A stretch of DNA of 37,006 nucleotides from positions 1 to 37,006 of the forward strand of contig NZ_BOMI01000001.1 of assembly GCF_016862115.1 (NCBI RefSeq). The letters are read 5' to 3'. Below, piece by piece: positions 22,740 to 30,697 of the stretch. Each line of letters begins with the position of its first letter. Position 1 is the stretch's first letter. A model generated the notes under the pieces. It worked only from the letters and a program-made list of their open reading frames with translations, ran no database searches and was not told where the DNA came from. A program made the position numbers and the translations under genes. Source of the stretch: Paractinoplanes deccanensis. Its GTDB lineage: Bacteria > Actinomycetota > Actinomycetes > Mycobacteriales > Micromonosporaceae.

Positions 22740-24509
22740 ATGAGCGATACGGATCACGGCCTGCACCGCAAGGTCGAGCGGGTCGAGTCGCTGGTGCTGC
22801 GGCTGGAACAGGGCGTCGGCCAGGTGGGCGTGCAGGTCGCGCACGTCGGCCAGCGCGCCGAGGAGGCCAACGACCGGCTCCAGAAGCTCTCGCAGGCCTT
22901 CGAGGACTACGTGCTCAAGGCCGAGCGGACCGCGAACGTGCAGCGCTCCGAGACGCGCATCGGCGTGGTCGAGGGGCAGATCGAGCACCAGTTCGGCCAC
23001 TACAAGGTGGTCCGCCGGGTCGCCACCGGCATGCTCCAGGGCTTCGACCTCGGGCTGGTCTCCGACGACACGCTGCGCGACGTCGGCGAGCAGCTGATGA
23101 TCGAGACGCCGCGGTACTGGCTCGCGCCGGTGCTGGTGGCGCTGCGCTCCTGGCTCGCCGACGACCAGCAGCAGTGCGAACGCGCCGTCCAGGAGGCGTT
23201 CCGCCGGTCGCCCAGCCGCACGTCGCTGTTCATGGCGTTGATGTTGCGCCGGCAGGGCCGGGTGGAGAGCTCGCTGCGCTGGCTGCGGCACTATCTGGCG
23301 GCGCTCGATCCCAACGGGCTGGGCCGCGAGTTCGCGGTGATCCTGGAGTCGGTGTCGCAGGGCGCGTTCGGGCCGGCGGGCGTCGAGATCGTCCGGGAGC
23401 GCCTCGAGGTGTGGCGCGCCCAGCTGCTCGGCGACGAGGGCCGCGAGCAGGCCCAGGTCGACCGGTGGCGGGCCGAGATCGAACGGCACGCCGGGCCGTC
23501 CTCGCAGCAGCGGTTCCCGCGGCTGGCGGCGGTCTGCCCGCAGTGGCCCCAGATGGACCAGGCGCTGTCGAAGGCCGCCGCGCACGACTCGCTGATCGCG
23601 AAGTACTCGGCGATGACGGCCGAGGAGCCGGCGGTGCGCGAGCGCCTCGAGGACCAGGTCGACGACATCCTCGACCAGCTGGTCACCGGCTACGACGAGG
23701 AGGAGCTGCCGCTGCGCCGCGAGCTCGCCCAGCACCACGCGGTGGTGCGCAACGGCGGCGACCTGGACGCGGCCCAGCGCGACCTCGGCTCCGACCTGCT
23801 CGCCCTCGACCGCCGGCTCGACTACCTGACCATCCAGTCGGAGTCGGCGCTCAACCCGGACAAGCTCGGCGTGACCCGGGCGACCCAGCGGATGGCGGTC
23901 TCCGCCTGCCACGAGTGGTTCGGCCGGGCGCACGCCACCTACAGCCGCGACTACCGGGCCACCCTGCCGGCCGACGTCGAGGCGGTCGTCGAGACCTCGC
24001 ACACCCCGGCCGGCCAGGCCTTCCGGCTGCCACGCTGGACCGGCTCGTTCACCCGGCCGATCGAGGAGCTCGAACGCTCGCTCGCGGAGCACTGGGACCG
24101 GGCCGCACGGCCGTTCATCGACAGTTTCGCCTACAAGTGGGGGCGCAACCTGATCGCGCCGATCGCCGTCGTCGCGGTGCTGCTGGTCTGCGTCGGCGTC
24201 ATGCAGAACCCGGCGATGCTGATCTTGCCCATCCTGGTCGGCGGCGTCTGGGCGGCGGTGCTGTGGTGGCAGTCGCAGAACGCGGCGGCGCGCCAGAAGG
24301 AGGTCGAGGACGCGCTCCAGCTGGCCAAGCTCGACTCCGTGCAGCAGCTGCGCGGCGCGGCCGCCGAGGTCGTCGACTGGTCGGGCACGTTCCGCCAGGC
24401 CGACAGCCGAGAGCCGGCCGTTCGGGCGCTCATCGCCGACCTGGCCACGGCCGGCAACGCCCCCGCACCCTTCGAGCGGCGCGTCGCCGACGCCCGGGCA
24501 GGAGCCTGA
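22740..24509 (+). CDS. Coiled-coil membrane protein with two C-terminal membrane spans, unknown
   Basis: A 589-aa protein I cannot assign to a named family. Residues about 5-75 form a heptad-rich coiled coil (KVERVESLVLRLEQGVGQV onwards). Residues about 90-450 are helical, with stretches resembling TPR-like repeats (PSRTSLFMALMLRRQGRVES, RWLRHYLAALDPNG). Two hydrophobic spans, about 470-488 (LIAPIAVVAVLLVCVGVM) and 492-511 (LILPILVGGVWAAVLWW), form a hairpin close to the end. An Ala/Gln-rich helical tail follows. Most of the protein would face the cytoplasm, anchored by the hairpin. It follows the 149-aa gene by 17 bases. A membrane-anchored partner or substrate receptor for the AAA+ ATPase is a reasonable guess. 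Confidence 0.75.
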   Translation: MSDTDHGLHRKVERVESLVLRLEQGVGQVGVQVAHVGQRAEEANDRLQKLSQAFEDYVLKAERTANVQRSETRIGVVEGQIEHQFGHYKVVRRVATGMLQGFDLGLVSDDTLRDVGEQLMIETPRYWLAPVLVALRSWLADDQQQCERAVQEAFRRSPSRTSLFMALMLRRQGRVESSLRWLRHYLAALDPNGLGREFAVILESVSQGAFGPAGVEIVRERLEVWRAQLLGDEGREQAQVDRWRAEIERHAGPSSQQRFPRLAAVCPQWPQMDQALSKAAAHDSLIAKYSAMTAEEPAVRERLEDQVDDILDQLVTGYDEEELPLRRELAQHHAVVRNGGDLDAAQRDLGSDLLALDRRLDYLTIQSESALNPDKLGVTRATQRMAVSACHEWFGRAHATYSRDYRATLPADVEAVVETSHTPAGQAFRLPRWTGSFTRPIEELERSLAEHWDRAARPFIDSFAYKWGRNLIAPIAVVAVLLVCVGVMQNPAMLILPILVGGVWAAVLWWQSQNAAARQKEVEDALQLAKLDSVQQLRGAAAEVVDWSGTFRQADSREPAVRALIADLATAGNAPAPFERRVADARAGA

Positions 24510-24510
24510 C

Positions 24511-24705
24511 ATGACCGAACCGTCCATCCCCGAGCAGCGCCGGCTCTTCCCGGCCGCCACCTCCGCCGAGGAGGTGCCGTGGGCCCGGCAGGCCACCCAC
24601 CACGAGCCGGCCACCACCCGCACCCGCCGGTACGTGCGCGACCTGCCCTCGTGGGATCCGCTGCCGCCCGGCGAGATCCTCGTCAACCGGCACCGGCGGG
24701 ACTGA
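24511..24705 (+). CDS. Unknown 64-aa protein
   Basis: A short, Pro/Arg/Thr-rich, hydrophilic protein with no hydrophobic span and no recognisable domain, probably mostly disordered. Its ATG is one base after the stop of the coiled-coil membrane protein, and its stop is two bases before the next start. This tight packing, and codon use like its neighbours, are the main reasons to believe it is real. The sequence RYVRDLPSWDPLPPGEIL may be a short docking segment, though that is a guess. Confidence 0.6.
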   Translation: MTEPSIPEQRRLFPAATSAEEVPWARQATHHEPATTRTRRYVRDLPSWDPLPPGEILVNRHRRD

Positions 24706-24707
24706 TC

Positions 24708-25253
24708 ATGTGGGTCACCGGCGGGCACTACCAGGCCTGGGCCACGTTCCTCGAGCGCTGGGGCGCCGGGGAGAACCTCGACCCGGCCACGCTTCCCGCG
24801 CTCACCAAGGACGACTTCGCCGGCGACAGCTGGCAACGGCTGGCCGACCGGATCACCGGCGCGCTCAGCGCCAGGCTGACCGTCTGGTCGGACACGCTGG
24901 CCCGGGAGCTGTCCGCCGCCCGCGACGAGTTCGCCGCGGCCCGGGCGCTCAACCACGCGCGCTGGTCGCTGCCGCCGGTCCGCGCGCTGGCCGCCGCGCC
25001 GGGCATCCCCGAGGAGCTGCGCGGCCGGCTCATCGGTCTGGTCGACGGCCACATCGAGGCGACGCAGCGGCAGATCGACGAGCAGATCCAGCGGCTGCGC
25101 TCGGCCGGCGTGCCGCGCGCCGCGGTCGAGGCCCGGCTGCGCACCGTGCGCGACAACCCGCTGACAGCGGTGACCCGCGCGCCCCATGTCACCGGCGGCG
25201 GCTGGGACCGTGACCCGGCCGCGACCCCGCGCCGCCGCGTGATCCTCGACTGA
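24708..25253 (+). CDS. Unknown 181-aa helical protein
   Basis: A soluble, mostly helical protein, family not recognised. It begins MWVTGGHYQAWATFLERWGAG. A central helical bundle (DRITGALSARLTVWSDTLAREL, then ELSAARDEFAAARALNHARW) is followed by a helix rich in Gln and Arg (EATQRQIDEQIQRLRSAG) suggesting a coiled coil. The C-terminus is basic and probably disordered. The start is fixed by the gap of only two bases after the preceding stop. The AAA+ gene follows 22 bases later. The position directly before the ATPase suggests an adaptor or subunit, but nothing in the sequence proves it. Confidence 0.72.
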   Translation: MWVTGGHYQAWATFLERWGAGENLDPATLPALTKDDFAGDSWQRLADRITGALSARLTVWSDTLARELSAARDEFAAARALNHARWSLPPVRALAAAPGIPEELRGRLIGLVDGHIEATQRQIDEQIQRLRSAGVPRAAVEARLRTVRDNPLTAVTRAPHVTGGGWDRDPAATPRRRVILD

Positions 25254-25275
25254 CCACCTCACGAGGGAAGACACG

Positions 25276-26838
25276 ATGTCCAACTACGCCGAGTCCCTCA
25301 AGGACCTGGACAGCTACATCTCCGCACGCGTGCCGATCATCGGGGTGCGCAGCATCGAGCAGGTGCGCGCGCTGCGCCTGGTCAAGCAGGTCGCGGAGAG
25401 CCCGCGGCGGGCAAGCCTGCCGTTCTGGGTCTACACCCGCGCGACCGGGCTGCGCGACCTGCGCACGAACGCGCCGGCGCAGGAGGACCGGTCGCTGACC
25501 GGCGCGATGGACTTCGCGGCGCAGCAGTTCTCCAGCCGGGCCCAGGCAACGGTGATCTTCGTGGACCCGGAGGACCTGAGCGACGACAACACCGCGAGCC
25601 GGCACGTCGCCGAGCTCGCCCGGCTCGCCGACGCCAACTCGGGCAGCGTCATCATCGTGACCGACACCCCGCTCTGGGCCGGCCTCGAGCGCCTCGGCAT
25701 GAGCGTCGCGCTCGACCTGCCCGACGCCACCGAGATGTACGAGGTGATCGTCGAGTTCCTCCGCGACCACCACGGCGTGGTGCCGATCGCCTGGACCGAG
25801 CAGGACGCCCGCCGGGCGGCCGAGTTCCTGGTCGGCGTCCCCGAGGGCACCGCGATCAACGTGATGGCCACGCTCGTCGCCAGGGGCTCGGTCGAGCGCG
25901 AGGACGTCGAGAAGCTGGCCGAGTTCAAGGACAAGCACTTCGGCGCCCTGGCCGGGCTCGAACGGGTGCGGCTGCGCGACGCCGAGACCGAGGTGGGCGG
26001 CCTCACCAGCCTGCGCGAGTGGCTCCGGCGCAAACAGCGGATCATGTCGGCCGACCTGCGCGGCACCGAGCTGCGGCCGCCGCGCGGCGTGCTGCTGGTC
26101 GGCGTGCCGGGCTGCGGCAAGTCGCTGTCGGCCAAGGCCATCGCCGCGGAGTGGCGGCTCCCGCTCTACCGGCTCGACCTGGGCGCCATCCTCGGGCAGT
26201 ACGTGGGGCAGTCGGAGGGCCGGCTGCGCGAGGCGCTCGACACGGCCGACCGGCTCGCGCCCTGCGTGCTCTGGATCGACGAGATCGAGAAGGGCCTGGC
26301 GGGCCAGAACGACAGCACCGGCGTCAACCGGCGGCTGGTCGGCCAGTTCCTGTTCTGGCTCCAGGAGTCGCGGCACCGGGTCTTCGTGGTGGCGACCAGC
26401 AACGACGTGCGCTCGCTCCCGCCCGAGCTGCTCCGCAAGGGCCGCTTCGACGAGCTGTTCTTCGTCGACCTGCCGGACGCCGAGGACCGCCAGGAGATCA
26501 TCGGCATGTACTACCGGCGGTACGTCTCGCAGCCGCCGGCGCCGGAGCTGCTGGACAAGCTGGTCGGCCTCTCGGAGGGCTTCGCCGGCGCGGACATCGA
26601 GGCGGCGCTGCACGAGGTCGGCGAGCAGGTCTACCTCAACGGCGCCGAGTCGGTGCGGCCGGACTTCGTGATGGACACGTTCACCAACACGATGCCGCTG
26701 AGCCGCACCAATCCGGAGCAGATCGAGGAGATCCGGGGCTGGGGCCGCGAGCGTGCGGTGCCGGCGGGCCGTTCGGCGGTCACGGCGTCGGCGGCGACCG
26801 GCCACCGGGGCCGGCGCGTCATGGTCTTCGGGGACTGA
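25276..26838 (+). CDS. AAA+ ATPase, Ycf46-like
   Basis: A 520-aa ATPase. Residues 1 to about 225 form the N-terminal domain usual in Ycf46-type ATPases (ISARVPIIGVRSIEQVRALRL, then LPFWVYTRATGLRDL). The AAA core is complete: Walker A GVPGCGKS (276-283, Lys282), Walker B LWIDE (Asp335, Glu336), sensor 1 Asn376 in ATSND, arginine fingers in RKGRFDELFF (Arg387, Arg390), and the C-terminal helical lid with GADIEAAL. All catalytic elements are present, so it should be an active hexameric remodeller. The classic-clade AAA layout is like Vps4/FtsH-type modules, but no protease domain is attached. GAGGGAAG precedes the ATG. It is the only enzyme of the seven-gene operon and the best handle on its function; its substrate is unknown. 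Confidence 0.9.
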   Translation: MSNYAESLKDLDSYISARVPIIGVRSIEQVRALRLVKQVAESPRRASLPFWVYTRATGLRDLRTNAPAQEDRSLTGAMDFAAQQFSSRAQATVIFVDPEDLSDDNTASRHVAELARLADANSGSVIIVTDTPLWAGLERLGMSVALDLPDATEMYEVIVEFLRDHHGVVPIAWTEQDARRAAEFLVGVPEGTAINVMATLVARGSVEREDVEKLAEFKDKHFGALAGLERVRLRDAETEVGGLTSLREWLRRKQRIMSADLRGTELRPPRGVLLVGVPGCGKSLSAKAIAAEWRLPLYRLDLGAILGQYVGQSEGRLREALDTADRLAPCVLWIDEIEKGLAGQNDSTGVNRRLVGQFLFWLQESRHRVFVVATSNDVRSLPPELLRKGRFDELFFVDLPDAEDRQEIIGMYYRRYVSQPPAPELLDKLVGLSEGFAGADIEAALHEVGEQVYLNGAESVRPDFVMDTFTNTMPLSRTNPEQIEEIRGWGRERAVPAGRSAVTASAATGHRGRRVMVFGD

Positions 26839-26841
26839 GCG

Positions 26842-27726
26842 ATGAGCGACGACAACACCAGGCCGGGCGGTCTCTGGGACCTCAACTCCCTGGTCGGCGA
26901 CAATGCCCAGCAGCCGTACGCGGCGCCGCCGCCACCCGCACAGCAGCCACCGCCGGTCCAGCAACCGCCGCCTGTCCAGCAACCGCCGCCGTGGACGACG
27001 CCGGGGCCGGCGGCCACCGTGCCCGGCCCGCCACCGCCGGCCCGGCGCACCGACCGGCGGATGATCGTCGCGACGGCCGTCTCGGTGCTGCTGCTCCTGG
27101 TGACCGGCGGCGTCATCGTGGCCCTGCGGTCCGGCGACGACACCCCGGCGGCTCGGCAACAGGCCACCGGCCAGGCCGCGAACGCGGACCCGGGCGTGCC
27201 GATCACCACCGAGCCCACCTTCGCCGAACCCACCCTCACGGAACCGGCCGTCACCGAGCCGGCCACGACCGCTCCCGCGGAGACGGTGCCCACCGAGAAC
27301 ACCGCCGTCGACCCCGACAAGGAGGCCACCGCCCGGCTGGAGCAGATCTGGCGGGAGGACCGCGCCAAGGTGACCTTCCGGGGCCAGTACGCCGCCCAGA
27401 TCGCCACCAAGTACCCCGGCATCGTCGACCCGATCCAGACCACCGCCGACGGCTCGCACACCTTCATGGCGGCCGACATCCTCGCCGAGCACAGCCGGCT
27501 CCGCGAGGCGCACGACAGCGCCGCGCATCCCGTCGTCCTGATCAAGAGCACCGACTACAGCAAGCGGCAGCGGATCAACGGCCACTTCCTCTGGGCCACC
27601 TTCGCCATCGGGTCCTTCCCCGACGCCGCCGCCGTGCACGCGTGGTGCGACGCCCGGTTCGCCGACCTCACCCAGGCGCAGCGGGACAACCAGTGCGTGG
27701 TCCGGCGCCTCAACCCGGGCCGGTGA
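26842..27726 (+). CDS. Single-pass membrane protein with proline-rich cytoplasmic and Thr/Pro-rich extracellular parts
   Basis: A 294-aa protein. Residues about 20-70 are Pro/Gln-rich (repeats of QQPPPV), then a basic stop-transfer RRTDRRM and a membrane helix at about 74-96 (IVATAVSVLLLLVTGGVIVAL). The outside part starts with a TEP/PAT-rich stalk (about 130-165) and ends in a small folded domain with two Cys (residues about 267 and 285), possibly a disulphide. The pattern, HPVVLIKSTDYSK to CVVRRLNP, resembles the extracellular domains found at the end of some actinobacterial membrane kinases. Its ATG lies three bases after the AAA+ stop and its own stop overlaps the next gene (GTGA). It is probably the envelope-facing component of the operon. 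Confidence 0.7.
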   Translation: MSDDNTRPGGLWDLNSLVGDNAQQPYAAPPPPAQQPPPVQQPPPVQQPPPWTTPGPAATVPGPPPPARRTDRRMIVATAVSVLLLLVTGGVIVALRSGDDTPAARQQATGQAANADPGVPITTEPTFAEPTLTEPAVTEPATTAPAETVPTENTAVDPDKEATARLEQIWREDRAKVTFRGQYAAQIATKYPGIVDPIQTTADGSHTFMAADILAEHSRLREAHDSAAHPVVLIKSTDYSKRQRINGHFLWATFAIGSFPDAAAVHAWCDARFADLTQAQRDNQCVVRRLNPGR

Positions 27727-28232
27727 GCGACGCCCAGGTCGGGCTGGTCGCCGGGCCGGTCGCGGTCACCCGGGCCGGCGCACCGCCGTTGCGGACGCCC
27801 GTGGTGACCGCGGTGGCGGCGAGCGCCGCGCTGGCCATGGCCGCCACCGGGGTGCGGGCCGTGCTGGGCGACCCGCCCCTGCTGCTGGGCCTGGCGCTGC
27901 CGCCCGTCCTGCTGGTCGCCGTGATCGTGGCCCAGCTGCTCGGCCGCGCCGGGGAGCGCCGGTTCACCGTGCGGACCACCGCCGGGCGGTCCGTCGACTA
28001 CACGCTGAGCGACGACGGGCCCGCCGACGCGCTGCGGCACAACGACATCGTCCGGGTGACCACCGGCCGTGACGGCGGCGTGCGCACCGTCGAGGTGCTC
28101 GCCGGCCTGAACGGCCCGGCCGTCCGCCGGCTCACCGCCCGGCCGGCGCTCGGGCCGGTCGCCTGGCTGGGCTACGCGGCGGCCGCCCTCCTCGTGATCG
28201 TCGCCGGGTGGGTCCTGCTCGGCGCCGGATGA
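27723..28232 (+). CDS. Small membrane protein, unknown
   Basis: A 169-aa protein with three hydrophobic segments: about residues 27-47, 52-73, and 145-168 at the end. Between the second and third lies a soluble beta-like domain of about 70 residues ([21 protein letters not shown], then [20 protein letters not shown]). I know no family name. The GTG overlaps the preceding stop, so it is translated with the proline-rich membrane protein and likely pairs with it. It is the last gene of the run; thrS starts 122 bases later from its own strong site. Confidence 0.7.
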   Translation: MSDAQVGLVAGPVAVTRAGAPPLRTPVVTAVAASAALAMAATGVRAVLGDPPLLLGLALPPVLLVAVIVAQLLGRAGERRFTVRTTAGRSVDYTLSDDGPADALRHNDIVRVTTGRDGGVRTVEVLAGLNGPAVRRLTARPALGPVAWLGYAAAALLVIVAGWVLLGAG

Positions 28233-28354
28233 TCCACCGGGCGAAAAGCTTGCTGCCTCATCGGGAGATTTTCCGGGCGGATAGCATCGTCAGGGCCCAC
28301 TCATGCTTTCGCGCCGGCTCCGGCTGCCGAAGGCGTACCACGAAGGAGAACACC

Positions 28355-30391
28355 GTGTCCGCATCCCGTACCCCCGCTGTGGCCGACCCTCTCGTCGTCC
28401 CGGCCGGGACTACGGCCGCCGACGCGGTGGCCGCAGCCGGCCTGCCGACGACGGGCCCCAAGGCGATCGTCGTCGTCCGGGACGCGTCCGGCCGCCTGCG
28501 CGACCTCGACTGGCAGCCCGAGCTCGACACCGACGTGACCCCGGTGGCGATCGACGAGCCCGACGGGCTCAACGTGCTGCGCCACTCGGCCGCCCACGTG
28601 CTCGCCCAGGCCGTGCAGGACATCTTCCCCGAGGCCAAGCTCGGCATCGGCCCGCCGATCGAGAACGGCTTCTACTACGACTTCGACGTGCCCAAGCCGT
28701 TCCAGCCCGACGACCTGAAAAAGCTCGAGAAGCGCATGCAGGAGATCGTCAAGGCCGGGCAGAGCTTCCGCCGCCGCGAGTACGCCTCGCTCGAGGAGGC
28801 CAAGGTCGAGCTGGCCCACGAGCCCTACAAGCTGGAGCTGGTCGACCTCAAGGGCGACGTCGACGCCGACGAGGTGATGGAGGTCGGTCAGGGCGAGCTG
28901 ACCCACTACGACAACCTCGACAAGGACGGCAAGCGCGTCTGGGGCGACCTGTGCCGCGGCCCGCACCTGCCCACCACGCGGCTCATCCCGGCGTTCAAGC
29001 TGATGCGCTCGGCCGCCGCCTACTGGCGGGGCAGCGAGAAGAACCCGCAACTCCAGCGCATCTACGGCACCGCGTGGCCGTCGCGTGACGAGCTCAAGGC
29101 GTACCTGAACCGGCTCGCCGAGGCCGAGCGGCGCGACCACCGCAAGCTCGGCACCGAGCTCGACCTCTTCTCGTTCCCCGACGAGATCGGCAGCGGTCTC
29201 GCGGTGTTCCACCCCAAGGGTGGCGTCATCAAGCGCGAGATGGAGGACTACGTCCGGGCCCGCCACATCGCCGAGGGCTTCCAGTACGTCAGCTCGCCGC
29301 ACATCACCAAGGAGGGGCTGTTCCACACCTCCGGGCACCTGCCGTACTACAAGGACACGATGTTCCCCTCGATGGAGCTGGAGGGGGCCGACTACTACCT
29401 CAAGGCCATGAACTGCCCGATGCACAACCTGATCTTCAGGTCGCGCGGGCGGTCGTACCGTGAGCTGCCGCTGCGCTTCTTCGAGTTCGGCACGGTCTAC
29501 CGCTACGAGAAGTCGGGCGTGGTGCACGGCCTCACCCGGGTGCGGGGCCTCACGCAGGACGACTCGCACTCCTACGTGACCGCCGAGCAGGCGCCGGGCG
29601 AGATCAAGCACCTGCTCGACTTCGTCCGGTCGGTGCTCGACGACTTCGGGCTCGACGACTACTACCTGGAGCTGTCGACCCGCGACCCGCAGAGCGACAA
29701 GTTCATCGGCACGGACGAGCAGTGGGACAAGGCCACCAAGGTCCTCTCGGACGTGGCCGAGGAGTCCGGCCTCGACCTGGTGCTCGACCCGGGCGGCGCC
29801 GCCTTCTACGGCCCCAAGATCTCGGTGCAGGCCCGCGACGCCATCGGCCGCACGTGGCAGATGTCGACGATCCAGTACGACTTCAACCAGCCGGCCCGCT
29901 TCGGCCTCGAGTACCAGGCCGCCGACGGCTCCCGCCAGGAGCCCGTGATGATCCACGCGGCGAAGTTCGGCTCGATCGAGCGGTTCTTCGGCGTGCTGGT
30001 GGAGCACTACGCGGGCGCGTTCCCGGCCTGGCTGGCGCCGGTGCAGGTGGTCGGCATCCCGATCCGCGACGACCACGCCGCCTACCTGGAGGAGTTCGTC
30101 GCCAAGCTGCGCAAGCAGGGCATCCGCGCCGAGGTCGACCACTCCACCGAGCGCATGCAAAAGAAGATCCGCACCGCCCAGCAGCAGAAGATCCCCTTCA
30201 TGGCGATCGCCGGCGACGACGACGTCAACGGGGGCACGGTCTCCTTCCGCTACCGCGACGGATCGCAGCGCAACGGCGTCGCCATCGACGACGCCGTCGC
30301 GCACGTGGTCGAGATCGTCCGGTCCCGGACGAACGTCGGCCCGTCGTTCGCCGCTCCCGCCGAGGATCAGACCTCGTCGGTCAGCTCGTAG
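28355..30391 (+). CDS. thrS: Threonyl-tRNA synthetase
   Basis: A 678-aa class II synthetase that charges tRNA-Thr in the cytoplasm. The N-terminal TGS domain (residues 1 to about 65) is followed by the editing domain ([15 protein letters not shown]), the class II core and the anticodon-binding domain (about 550-655, [20 protein letters not shown]). Zinc ligands of the active site are kept: Cys354 (MNCPMHN), His405 (QDDSHSY) and His534 (MIHAAKFGS); spacings match ThrRS. Motif 2 ([20 protein letters not shown]) and motif 3 ([17 protein letters not shown]) are intact. GTG at 28355 is set by AAGGAGA four to six bases upstream. The 122-base leader has no T-box specifier or antiterminator that I can see. 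Its 3' end overlaps the convergent gene by 25 bases. Confidence 0.97.
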   Translation: MSASRTPAVADPLVVPAGTTAADAVAAAGLPTTGPKAIVVVRDASGRLRDLDWQPELDTDVTPVAIDEPDGLNVLRHSAAHVLAQAVQDIFPEAKLGIGPPIENGFYYDFDVPKPFQPDDLKKLEKRMQEIVKAGQSFRRREYASLEEAKVELAHEPYKLELVDLKGDVDADEVMEVGQGELTHYDNLDKDGKRVWGDLCRGPHLPTTRLIPAFKLMRSAAAYWRGSEKNPQLQRIYGTAWPSRDELKAYLNRLAEAERRDHRKLGTELDLFSFPDEIGSGLAVFHPKGGVIKREMEDYVRARHIAEGFQYVSSPHITKEGLFHTSGHLPYYKDTMFPSMELEGADYYLKAMNCPMHNLIFRSRGRSYRELPLRFFEFGTVYRYEKSGVVHGLTRVRGLTQDDSHSYVTAEQAPGEIKHLLDFVRSVLDDFGLDDYYLELSTRDPQSDKFIGTDEQWDKATKVLSDVAEESGLDLVLDPGGAAFYGPKISVQARDAIGRTWQMSTIQYDFNQPARFGLEYQAADGSRQEPVMIHAAKFGSIERFFGVLVEHYAGAFPAWLAPVQVVGIPIRDDHAAYLEEFVAKLRKQGIRAEVDHSTERMQKKIRTAQQQKIPFMAIAGDDDVNGGTVSFRYRDGSQRNGVAIDDAVAHVVEIVRSRTNVGPSFAAPAEDQTSSVSS

Positions 30392-30615
30392 ACCTCGCTG
30401 GTGGGGTGGCCGGCGCGTTCGTGAACGCGCATGACCGCCTCCTTGCTCGGCCCGGTGCTCAGGCAGAAGACCTTGCCCGACTCCGGGTCGAGCCAGGCGC
30501 GCTCGAAGTGCACGCCCTCCTCGCCCTCGATCTTGAGGTCGGCGTCGTGGGCCTCGCTGAGCTGCTCCCGGGTGACGCCGTGGAATCCGCTGTGTACGTC
30601 CATGAATTTCGCCAT
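30367..30615 (-). CDS. SCO4226-family nickel-binding protein (DUF4242)
   Basis: An 82-aa protein very like Streptomyces coelicolor SCO4226, a small ferredoxin-like-fold protein reported to bind nickel. Typical segments are [33 protein letters not shown] and [21 protein letters not shown]. The length matches the family exactly when the ATG at 30615 is used; an in-frame start at 30669 would add 18 unlike residues. A GAGGATGAGGG stretch precedes the ATG. It is convergent with thrS, with which it shares 25 bases at the 3' end, and divergent from the LuxR gene. Its physiological role is not settled. Confidence 0.9.
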   Translation of the reverse strand: MAKFMDVHSGFHGVTREQLSEAHDADLKIEGEEGVHFERAWLDPESGKVFCLSTGPSKEAVMRVHERAGHPTSEVYELTDEV

Positions 30616-30685
30616 ACCCTCATCCTCGGGACGGGCGGCCGGTCGGACATCGGTCAGAGCACCTAACAAGGCCCGGCCGGGGACC

Positions 30686-30697
30686 TAAAGTCGCGGG
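30686..30697 (+). promoter_or_regulatory. Candidate -10 box for leaderless LuxR-family gene
   Basis: TAAAGT at 30686-30691 lies six bases before the GTG of the LuxR gene, with no ribosome-binding site between them. The spacing puts transcription start at or next to the start codon. No clear -35 box is visible. Confidence 0.4.

Noticed and set aside
22273..28232. A bacterial gasdermin as substrate of the caspase or CHAT protease
   Set aside because: None of the unassigned proteins has the size, beta-rich pattern or C-terminal inhibitory tail of known bacterial gasdermins; the hydrophobic segments are ordinary membrane helices.
28233..28354. T-box or attenuator leader upstream of thrS
   Set aside because: I find no T-box sequence, specifier loop, or terminator/antiterminator pair; only 122 bases with a plain ribosome site.
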